Source: Alphaproteobacteria bacterium
GTDB lineage: Bacteria > Pseudomonadota > Alphaproteobacteria > Micavibrionales > UBA2020
Assembly: GCA_020853455.1 (NCBI GenBank)
Contig: JADYYV010000222.1
Span: 1 to 23,681, forward strand
Reading direction: 5' to 3'
DNA: 23,681 nucleotides
The position numbers were made by a program, and so were the translations under genes. Below are positions 1-5,706 of this stretch, in pieces. The notes under the pieces were generated by a model. The model was not told where the DNA came from. It searched no databases and saw only the letters and a program-made list of their open reading frames with translations. The first letter of the stretch is position 1. Each line of letters starts with the position of its first letter.

Positions 1-218
1 TCACCATGGCACCCATCGACACCAACCTTGTCGAGCCTGCCCTGCTGACACCCGAAGAGCTGAAATGGCTGAACGATTACCACACGGAAGTGCGCAACAC
101 TCTGAAACCGCTGCTGGACAAGGTGGATCCGAAAGCAGCAGAGTTTCTGGTGAAGGCGACCGAACCCATCAGCAAAAACAAAGGCCCCGCGCCGAAGCTG
201 GGGAATTTCTGCTTGTAA
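1..218 (+). CDS. pepP: Xaa-Pro aminopeptidase (M24B, PepP-type), 3' end only
   Basis: The 5' part lies outside the window. The reading frame enters at the left edge (codon phase starting at base 3), and about 71 codons remain. The visible piece matches the C-terminal M24_C extension of aminopeptidase P: 'PIDTNLVEPALLTPEELKWL' followed by the 'NDYHTEVR' helix. The family is known to cleave an N-terminal residue next to proline using a dinuclear metal centre in the cytoplasm. The catalytic pita-bread domain and its metal ligands are not in the window. The internal ATG at base 6 is very unlikely to be the real start because homologues continue upstream of this conserved segment. The product is recognised from family knowledge of the C-terminal segment only. 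Confidence 0.82.
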   Translation, partial: TMAPIDTNLVEPALLTPEELKWLNDYHTEVRNTLKPLLDKVDPKAAEFLVKATEPISKNKGPAPKLGNFCL

Positions 219-236
219 TTTTTTAAATCTATTCTG

Positions 237-284
237 CCCTCATCCCCTCTCCCGCGCTTGCGGGGGAGGGTCAGGGTGGGGGTG
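237..284. repeat. GC-rich palindromic intergenic repeat, copy 1
   Basis: A stem of CCCCTCTCCCGC (244-255) pairs imperfectly with GCGGGGGAGGG (260-270) across a four-base loop, and is followed by a GGGTGGGGGTG flank. This is the typical look of the short REP-like palindromes scattered between genes in many alphaproteobacterial genomes. It lies just downstream of the aminopeptidase stop and may also help end that transcript, although no T-run follows the stem. Confidence 0.6.
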
Positions 285-320
285 CGTGTCAGAAAAAAAA
301 CCGCTGACATCGCTCCAGAC

Positions 321-365
321 TCACCCTCACCCCCCGCCCTCTCCCGCAAGGGCGGTAGAGGGGGC
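321..365. repeat. GC-rich palindromic intergenic repeat, copy 2, opposite orientation
   Basis: The sequence CTCACCCTCACCCC followed by the stem CCCTCTCCCGC / GCGGTAGAGGG resembles the reverse complement of the repeat at 237-284, so the two copies face each other across about 36 bases. The copy overlaps the 3' end of the leftward membrane-protein gene. The last codons and the TGA stop (complement of bases 327-329) of that gene are made of repeat sequence. Confidence 0.55.
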
Positions 366-938
366 TAAGACAGCGCGCCGATACAGGCATAACAAAACAA
401 ACGCCGTGTTAATAACGATTGACGACACGGGATACACCAGCGTTGTCACCGTGAAATTTGTGAGTGCGACAAGTGACAACCCGAGTTTGATATTGGCGAT
501 CATATAAGCGGTCAGGTTTTCTTCCGAAGGCTTCGACCATGATTTGCGGATGGTCGGGATGAAGGCGACGCAGCTGATGAGCGAGGCCAGCACGACCGAC
601 AATAACGGATCATCCGTCAGCACCCACGGAATAACCGCCACGAATGCCGCGACAAGTGACAGCTTGTCACCGCGCGTGATGTTTTTCTCGCCCCATTTCA
701 GCGCAAGCGCGGCCTGAAACAAGCAGGCCGCTGCCGTGATGCCGAGCGCCCATGCCCCCGGCCCTGCTTTATCGGCCAGCTGCCCCAGAAACGCGATCAG
801 CGTGACCAAGCCCCAGACCAGATGCGTATAAACATGCGGCCGCGTTTCACCGCGGAAGATCGACGCGATATAAACGCCCGTTCCCCACAACCCGATTGCG
901 AATGCGATAAGCCCGAAGATTTCCTGATACGTCGCCAC
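327..938 (-). CDS. Multipass membrane protein with PQ-loop-like motifs, function unknown
   Basis: The 203-residue protein is almost entirely hydrophobic, with about six membrane segments and no signal peptide. Two stretches resemble PQ-loop/SWEET-type half-repeats: 'RGETRPHVYTHLVWGL' near residue 30 and 'FIPTIRKSWSKPSEENLTAY' near residue 125 (P-x-I-x-K-x-W-x-x-P-x-x-E). PQ-loop families move small solutes or act as membrane receptors; which applies here cannot be said. The start is a GTG (complement of 936-938) preceded by AGGCAGGG on the minus strand. The C-terminal tail, rich in Ala and Gly, is encoded by an intergenic palindromic repeat, so the ancestral stop may have been further upstream. 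The gene is divergent from the first ankyrin gene. Confidence 0.6.
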   Translation of the reverse strand: MATYQEIFGLIAFAIGLWGTGVYIASIFRGETRPHVYTHLVWGLVTLIAFLGQLADKAGPGAWALGITAAACLFQAALALKWGEKNITRGDKLSLVAAFVAVIPWVLTDDPLLSVVLASLISCVAFIPTIRKSWSKPSEENLTAYMIANIKLGLSLVALTNFTVTTLVYPVSSIVINTAFVLLCLYRRAVLAPSTALAGEGGG

Positions 939-1026
939 TTTGCCCTGCCTGAAGGTGCAGCATAAAGAGCGGCGGGAATCCTGTCACGCGCCATGTTATT
1001 ATGACAACACAATAGCCGATTTCGTC

Positions 1027-1055
1027 TTGTCATAGTATCCCCTATTTTCTATAGT
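1027..1055 (+). promoter_or_regulatory. Sigma70-type promoter of the first ankyrin gene
   Basis: A -35 box TTGTCA (1027-1032) and a -10 box TATAGT (1050-1055) are separated by 17 bases. Transcription would start near 1062, leaving a leader of about 30 bases before the ATG at 1091. The -35 box forms one arm of an inverted repeat, TATGACAA (1000-1007) / TTGTCATA (1027-1034). Confidence 0.6.
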
Positions 1056-1090
1056 CCTCCTGTTCCCAGATTCAACCGGACCGGACGGCC

Positions 1091-2206
1091 ATGCCCCTGA
1101 TGCACACCAACAACGGATTCCTGAAAGCCGCCGCGCGCGGCGATATGGACACGTTGCGCAGCTATCTTTCCGGCAAACATGAGCGCGAATACCTGAAGGC
1201 GACCGACCGCAGCGGCGATTATGCCCTGCACATCGCCGTCAAGCACGGCAAGAACGACGTGATCGATGCGCTGCTGGCCGCCGGCGCCGATATCGAAGGG
1301 CACAACAACCACGGCTATACCCCGCTGGCGGTGGCGGCCAGCACGGGCGGCCGCATCGACACGCTGCGCCGCCTGATCGCGGCGGGCGCGGAAGTGAACG
1401 CGGAGCTGCATGGCGGATCGACCGCGCTGTCGCTGGCATCCGCGCGCGGCAGCGGCGCCGCCGTCGATCTCCTGCTGGCGGCGAAGGCCGACCCCGATAC
1501 GGACAAGCCGCTGCTGAACGCCGTGCGCTATGGCCGCGGGGATATTGTGAAAAAACTGATCGAGGCCGGCGCGGTAACCGATCTGCACGATTCCGACGGC
1601 CGCAGCTTGCTGCATCTGGCCGCCATGCAGGACGCGCAGGAAACCGCCGCGCTGCTGCTGGCAAAGGGCCACGACATCGACCAGCGCGACCGCCAGCACG
1701 GCTATACCCCGCTGCAATGGGCGGTTTATTACAACCGCATGCAGATGGTGGAATTCCTGCTGGAACAGGGCGCGGATACGCAGGCGAAGAACAACAAGGG
1801 CAACACCGCGCTGCAGCTGGCGCGCGACCGCAACAACGATTCCATCGCCTATCTGCTGGAGCAGCGCGAAAAACCCGTGCGCCCCGGCTATGACCTGCCC
1901 GACACGGCGGAAAAGGCGACCGAAAAATGGCTGCCGATGGGCGACGGCAAAATCGCGCAGGTCGGCATCTATCCCGCATTGGAACGGAAACTGACCGAGA
2001 TTTTCAATTTTGAATCCCGCGAACGCATCGTGATATCCGAAAACCTGCGCACCGGCACCGAAAACATGGCGCAGCCGCAAAGCTTCGACACACTCGAGGA
2101 AGCCACGCTGCAAAAAGCGGCCGCCGCCTACCGCAATCTGGGCGGCACGGTCGACGACACGCAGCTGACGCGCCGCAACCTCAACAAGCCGGCGAGGCTT
2201 CCGTAA
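1091..2206 (+). CDS. Ankyrin-repeat protein A with shared C-terminal 'EIFNFE' domain
   Basis: Residues about 10-260 form roughly seven ankyrin repeats, with recognisable 'G.TPL..A...G....V..LL..GAD' lines such as 'HGYTPLQWAVYYNRMQMVEF'. These repeats usually bind protein partners. Residues about 279-352 hold a second domain also found at the end of the next two genes, centred on LTEIFNFESRER (301-312) and ending near an LGG. I do not recognise this domain. There is no signal peptide or membrane segment, so the protein is cytoplasmic or exported by a Sec-independent route. The ATG at 1091 is used here; an in-frame ATG at 1100 is the alternative. The stop overlaps the start of the next gene by one base (TAATG), which implies translational coupling. 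Confidence 0.85.
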   Translation: MPLMHTNNGFLKAAARGDMDTLRSYLSGKHEREYLKATDRSGDYALHIAVKHGKNDVIDALLAAGADIEGHNNHGYTPLAVAASTGGRIDTLRRLIAAGAEVNAELHGGSTALSLASARGSGAAVDLLLAAKADPDTDKPLLNAVRYGRGDIVKKLIEAGAVTDLHDSDGRSLLHLAAMQDAQETAALLLAKGHDIDQRDRQHGYTPLQWAVYYNRMQMVEFLLEQGADTQAKNNKGNTALQLARDRNNDSIAYLLEQREKPVRPGYDLPDTAEKATEKWLPMGDGKIAQVGIYPALERKLTEIFNFESRERIVISENLRTGTENMAQPQSFDTLEEATLQKAAAAYRNLGGTVDDTQLTRRNLNKPARLP

Positions 2207-3147
2207 TGTTCGACAGCGCGAAAAAATTCATCCAGGCGGTCAAGGACAACGACCTGAAAACCGTCACGCGCTATGTGACGGAATATTATTTCCGCAGCCA
2301 CAAGCTGGACCTGAACGCGCGCGACGAAGCCGGCCTGACCGCCGTGTCCCATGCGGCAAGGCTGGGGCATACCGATGTCCTCGACATCATGCTGAAATAC
2401 GGGCTTGATGCGAACCTTGCCGACCGCGAAGGCCATTCGCCGCTTGCCATGACCTTTATCAACAAGCAGCGCGCGGCGACGCAGGTGCTGATCCGGCGCG
2501 GCGCGGATGTGAACACCCATGCGGCGGATTACATCACGCCGCTGCATTTCGCCGCGCATCAGGGCGATATCGAAATCGTGAAAATGCTGGTCAGCTACGG
2601 CGCGGATATCGACGCCGTCATCACCAATAACGGCTATACGCCGCTGCACTGGGCGGTCATTCAGGGCCATGCGAATGTGGTGGAATTCCTCGTGCAATCC
2701 GGCGCGCGCACCGACATGCCCGACAAAAAGGGCCAGACGCAGCTGGACATCGCGACCGTCAAGGGCGCGCATCTGCAGAAAATACTGGAAGCGCCGGTCG
2801 CCAAAAACGCGCCCGAAGCAGCCGAACCCGCCTATAGCGGCAACGACAAATGGCTGCGCACCGGCGAACATCAGGTGACGCATATCGGCGACATCCCCGA
2901 TATCAACCGCCGCCTGACCGAGATTTTCAATTTCGAAACGAGAGAGCGCACCGTCATCAACGAAAACACGCGCAGCGGCGTGGAAACCACTTCCGCGCCT
3001 GAAAATTTCGACACGATTGCCGAAGCCGCGCTGCGCAAGGCGCTCGCCGAATTCACCAGACTGGGCGGCCAGGCGAATGAATCCGATGTGATCGGCAAGC
3101 GCGGCAACACCGGAAATTCCGGCCCGCAGAAGCCGTTCCGCGTCTAA
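2206..3147 (+). CDS. Ankyrin-repeat protein B with shared C-terminal 'EIFNFE' domain
   Basis: The 313-residue protein has about five ankyrin repeats (residues about 8-200), with clear lines such as 'DYITPLHFAAHQGDIEIVKM' and 'NGYTPLHWAVIQGHANVVEF'. The shared C-terminal domain follows at residues 215-288, with the core LTEIFNFETRER and a terminal LGG. It is a diverged paralogue of the upstream gene; the one-base overlap means the two are co-transcribed and probably translationally coupled. No secretion signal or membrane segment is visible. The role is unknown: ankyrin repeats point to protein binding, and the shared tail may be a targeting or assembly module, which is inference. Confidence 0.85.
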   Translation: MFDSAKKFIQAVKDNDLKTVTRYVTEYYFRSHKLDLNARDEAGLTAVSHAARLGHTDVLDIMLKYGLDANLADREGHSPLAMTFINKQRAATQVLIRRGADVNTHAADYITPLHFAAHQGDIEIVKMLVSYGADIDAVITNNGYTPLHWAVIQGHANVVEFLVQSGARTDMPDKKGQTQLDIATVKGAHLQKILEAPVAKNAPEAAEPAYSGNDKWLRTGEHQVTHIGDIPDINRRLTEIFNFETRERTVINENTRSGVETTSAPENFDTIAEAALRKALAEFTRLGGQANESDVIGKRGNTGNSGPQKPFRV

Positions 3148-3167
3148 AAACCAAGCAATAACAGTAG

Positions 3168-3181
3168 GGTATTATAATACC
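3168..3181. promoter_or_regulatory. 14-bp perfect palindrome, candidate operator
   Basis: GGTATTATAATACC is a perfect dyad lying two bases upstream of the -35 box of the third ankyrin gene. The position suits a DNA-binding regulator, but no regulator gene is adjacent and no second copy was noticed, so the role is inferred. Confidence 0.35.
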
Positions 3182-3183
3182 TC

Positions 3184-3212
3184 TTGACCGTTTCCCGCAT
3201 GGTTGGGATAAT
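3184..3212 (+). promoter_or_regulatory. Sigma70-type promoter of the third ankyrin gene
   Basis: The -35 box TTGACC (3184-3189) and -10 box GATAAT (3207-3212) are 17 bases apart and close to consensus. The predicted transcript begins near 3219, about 35 bases before the ATG at 3254. The third gene can therefore be expressed separately from the coupled pair upstream. Confidence 0.65.
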
Positions 3213-3253
3213 TCCCCAACACCACAATTACAGCGGGGAAAACGACTTACCAC

Positions 3254-4216
3254 ATGGCATTCATCAGCACGAAGAAAACCTTCTTTGCAGCCGCAACATC
3301 CGGCGATCTTGATGAGCTTAAATACGGATTGCAGACGGGAACGCCATACCCGATCGACATGAAAAACGCCGAAGGAAAAACCGCGCTGATGATGGCGGCC
3401 GAAGCGGGGCAGACCGAAGCGATCAAATACCTCCTCACCCGCAAACCCGACCTGACCCAGACCGACCCCGAGGGCAACACCGCGCTGCTGCTCGCGCTCA
3501 CCAAGGATAAATCGGCGGCGGCGCTGCTGCTGATCGCGGCGGGATCGGATGTGAACGCGCATAACAATTCCTATACCTATCCCATCCACTGGGCGGCGCA
3601 TAACGGCGATCTTGATGCCGCCAAGGCGCTGGCGGAAAAAGGCGCGCTTCTGGATGTGCGCAACACCAAGGACGAACGCACCGCGACCTATTACGCCGTC
3701 AGCAGCGACCGCGGCGCGATGCTGGAATTCCTGATCGGCGCGGGTGCGCGCACCGATATCCCCGGCAAGGACGATGTAACGCCCGCAAAACTGGCCGCCG
3801 AAAAATACCCGCGACTGCAGAAGATTATCGAGACGACCCTGCGCGGCACGCCCGCCGCCGTTCCCGCCGAAACCCCCGCGCCCGCCGCCGCCCCGCCTGC
3901 GAATGAAAATAAACCCGCAGCATCGGGCGAGACATGGGCGCTGATGAACCCCGTCACGATCGCCAAAATCGCGGAAATGCCCGCGCTCAACCGCAAGATC
4001 ACGGAGATTTTCAATTTCGAATCCCGCGAACGCCTGATTATTTCGGAGAACCTGAAGACGGGAGCGGAAACGCTTGGCGTTGCAGAAAACTTTACGACGC
4101 TGGCCGATGCCGTGCTGGTGCGCGCAACGGACGAACTGAAAAAAGCGGGAGGGCTGCCGCCGGTGATGGATGACAAGCCGGCAAGCGCAGGGCCGATTGC
4201 GAAGTTGAAAATTTAA
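3254..4216 (+). CDS. Ankyrin-repeat protein C with shared C-terminal 'EIFNFE' domain
   Basis: The 320-residue protein carries about five ankyrin repeats (residues about 5-195), somewhat more degenerate than in the two upstream paralogues. A linker rich in Ala and Pro (about 198-222) leads to the shared domain at 227-300 with the core ITEIFNFESRER. The linker shows that the C-terminal block is a separate module. The ribosome binding site is weak: GGGGAA lies about 13 bases before the ATG. It has its own promoter at 3184-3212. No signal peptide or membrane segment is seen, and the function is unknown. Confidence 0.84.
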   Translation: MAFISTKKTFFAAATSGDLDELKYGLQTGTPYPIDMKNAEGKTALMMAAEAGQTEAIKYLLTRKPDLTQTDPEGNTALLLALTKDKSAAALLLIAAGSDVNAHNNSYTYPIHWAAHNGDLDAAKALAEKGALLDVRNTKDERTATYYAVSSDRGAMLEFLIGAGARTDIPGKDDVTPAKLAAEKYPRLQKIIETTLRGTPAAVPAETPAPAAAPPANENKPAASGETWALMNPVTIAKIAEMPALNRKITEIFNFESRERLIISENLKTGAETLGVAENFTTLADAVLVRATDELKKAGGLPPVMDDKPASAGPIAKLKI

Positions 4217-4217
4217 C

Positions 4218-4335
4218 CCTCGCCACCCCGCACTTGTTGCGGGGTCCAAAAGCGCGTCCGCGCGTCACATAACTCAGAGTCATATGACGGCATGACTGCC
4301 TTTTGGATGCCGGAACAAGTCCGGCATGGCGAAAT
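4218..4335. repeat. Intergenic palindromic repeat with two hairpins
   Basis: Two hairpins lie about 60 bases apart. CCCCGCACTTGTTGCGGGG begins near 4224, and a stem of ATGCCGG / CCGGCAT around ACAAGT lies near 4308-4329. This two-hairpin form ('CACCCCGCA...GCGGGGTCC' with 'GGATGCCGG...CCGGCATGG') is widespread between genes in Alphaproteobacteria. The region also contains the palindrome GTCATATGAC. The first hairpin directly follows the third ankyrin gene and may limit read-through. Confidence 0.6.
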
Positions 4336-4394
4336 TGAGAATTTAGTTTTATTGCAATAACGGCACTGGATTGCCGCATTTTTAAATCACAAAT

Positions 4395-5027
4395 TTATGA
4401 ATTTCCGCGGATGTTCCAAGCGGGCCGAATTAAATCTATTAACCCAACCTCAAGGCCTGCTGCCGTATTTACAGGCAAGCCACTCCATTCAGACGCGGGG
4501 GGCGTAGCAACAAGAATTTTTACTTGATGACCTTTTGTCAAGGAGGTCACAATAAGTTTATTAACTCGCGCACTCGTACGCTGTCCTTTGTGCCCACGCC
4601 TGTATTGGTCCATGCGCGTTTGTAACCCATTAAGGGTCAAGCCGATGTAAACAATGATATCGTCTAATATTAAAGCATATACGCCTTGTTCACGCGGTGC
4701 TTTAGCGGACATAGCTAAAGTTCTTTTTTCGGTTAAGTGCCATTCACCGATATCCTGAAATCCTTTATCAAGCAGGAATTTGCTTGGGACTGGTTTCCGC
4801 TCTTTTTTAGCTAATGGAATTGTAATTGTCAGTTCATCAGACGTACTTTTCTTTCCGACTTTAATATCAGCATCAACTAATACATTACGAACATGCTGGT
4901 AACGAATGCCTAAAATCTTGCTAATCTCTGTACGGTTATATCCAGCTTGCGCTAGCGCACGGATTTTCGCAGACTTAGTTGTTAAATCTTTTGTTATGTT
5001 CTCATGTGCGGGCCTGATTTCTTCCAC
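4395..5027 (-). CDS. Helix-turn-helix plus GIY-YIG nuclease-like protein, probably acquired
   Basis: The 210-residue protein has an N-terminal helix-turn-helix region (residues about 17-50, 'AGYNRTEISKILGIRYQHV') and a C-terminal GIY-YIG fold (about 113-207). The motif residues are visible: GVY at 115-117, YIG at 127-129, Arg138, Glu193 (the metal ligand position) and Asn205. The residues known to be needed for strand cleavage are therefore present. The start is GTG with an excellent AGGAGG five bases upstream; the overlapping ATG is out of frame. The gene is far more AT-rich than its surroundings (hand counts of 33-45% G+C in 60-base samples), pointing to transfer. A solitary gene of this kind could be a homing-type or defence nuclease; the target is unknown. 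Confidence 0.8.
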   Translation of the reverse strand: MEEIRPAHENITKDLTTKSAKIRALAQAGYNRTEISKILGIRYQHVRNVLVDADIKVGKKSTSDELTITIPLAKKERKPVPSKFLLDKGFQDIGEWHLTEKRTLAMSAKAPREQGVYALILDDIIVYIGLTLNGLQTRMDQYRRGHKGQRTSARVNKLIVTSLTKGHQVKILVATPPASEWSGLPVNTAAGLEVGLIDLIRPAWNIRGNS

Positions 5028-5164
5028 ATCGTCCTCCTGTGCTGAAATGATCTATGCCCATCAAGAATTTCACAGCGATCTTTTCTGCGCTAGTCAGATA
5101 GTGTTGATAGTATCTAGCGATTTTTGGAGAGGTGTGGTTTTCATGCACTTTCCAATAAGCACAG

Positions 5165-5196
5165 CAAAAAGGGTCCGGCATAACGCGCGGACCCCT
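5165..5196 (-). terminator. Intrinsic terminator of rpsU
   Basis: On the minus strand the stem GGGTCCG-CGCGTTATGC-CGGACCC (5171-5194) is followed at once by TTTTTG. It lies about 40 bases past the rpsU stop and is a classic factor-independent terminator. Confidence 0.8.
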
Positions 5197-5235
5197 TTCT
5201 CAATACCTTAGCGGTGATATTAAACCGATAACAAT

Positions 5236-5451
5236 CTATTCGCCGTCCCTTTCCTTGCGCTTGCGCTCAAGTTTGCGGTGGCGACGAACTGCTTCAGAAC
5301 GCTCACGCGCCTTCTTCACAGAAGGCTTCTCATAGTGGCGGCGCAGTTTCATTTCGCGGAACAGTCCTTCACGCTGCATCTTTTTCTTCAATGCGCGCAG
5401 TGCCTGGTCTACGTTGTTATCGCGTACGATGACCTGTACGATGGTAATCAC
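5236..5451 (-). CDS. rpsU: 30S ribosomal protein S21
   Basis: The sequence 'VQVIVRDNNVDQALRALKKK' followed by 'REGLFREMKLRRHYEKPS' and a lysine/arginine-rich tail is unmistakable S21. S21 sits on the small subunit near the 3' end of 16S rRNA and helps recognition of the ribosome binding site. The start is odd. The only canonical codon, GTG at 5449-5451, lies inside the stretch GAAGGGGTGAT, which itself looks like the ribosome binding site. Homologues begin at the M(V)QV position, where this gene has ATC (5440-5442) and then GTA. The true protein may start at the ATC, giving 68 residues. The gene is monocistronic, with a terminator directly downstream and a divergent oxidoreductase gene upstream. 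Confidence 0.93.
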   Translation of the reverse strand: MITIVQVIVRDNNVDQALRALKKKMQREGLFREMKLRRHYEKPSVKKARERSEAVRRHRKLERKRKERDGE

Positions 5452-5467
5452 CCCTTCCCGAATCTCT

Positions 5468-5497
5468 TTATAAAAGTTGTGCCCTTATTGGCGTCAG
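5468..5497 (-). promoter_or_regulatory. Possible rpsU promoter
   Basis: On the minus strand, CTGACG (5492-5497) and TTATAA (5468-5473) are 18 bases apart, which would give a short leader before rpsU. Both boxes are imperfect, so this is a modest prediction. Confidence 0.35.
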
Positions 5498-5626
5498 AGG
5501 TTGTAACACGGCCTTTGCGCCCGTGAAAAGCCTTATATTCCGCGCCGTTTGTGCATTGCAGCACAAAAAGTTGCGCTAGGGTCTTGATTTTTAACATTAT
5601 TCTTCACGAATTTATGAAAAAAATTG

Positions 5627-5655
5627 TTGAAATAAAGTTGCCCGACTCGTTATAC
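5627..5655 (+). promoter_or_regulatory. Promoter of the indolepyruvate oxidoreductase gene
   Basis: TTGAAA (5627-5632) and TTATAC (5650-5655) are separated by 17 bases in an AT-rich stretch. A transcript from here starts near 5662, downstream of the earlier in-frame ATGs at 5551 and 5614. This supports the ATG at 5707 as the real start of the gene. Confidence 0.5.
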
Positions 5656-5706
5656 GATACTACCTTAACGCTGATACGGAATCGAATACAGGGTGGGTCA
5701 CAGGGC

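Noticed and set aside
1049..2883. Long minus-strand frames opposite the ankyrin genes
   Set aside because: Ankyrin repeats on the plus strand are unambiguous; the reverse frames merely mirror the repeat periodicity.
5551..5706. N-terminal extension of the oxidoreductase to the ATG at 5551 or 5614
   Set aside because: The stretch is AT-rich, contains a good promoter at 5627-5655, and precedes the position where homologues begin.
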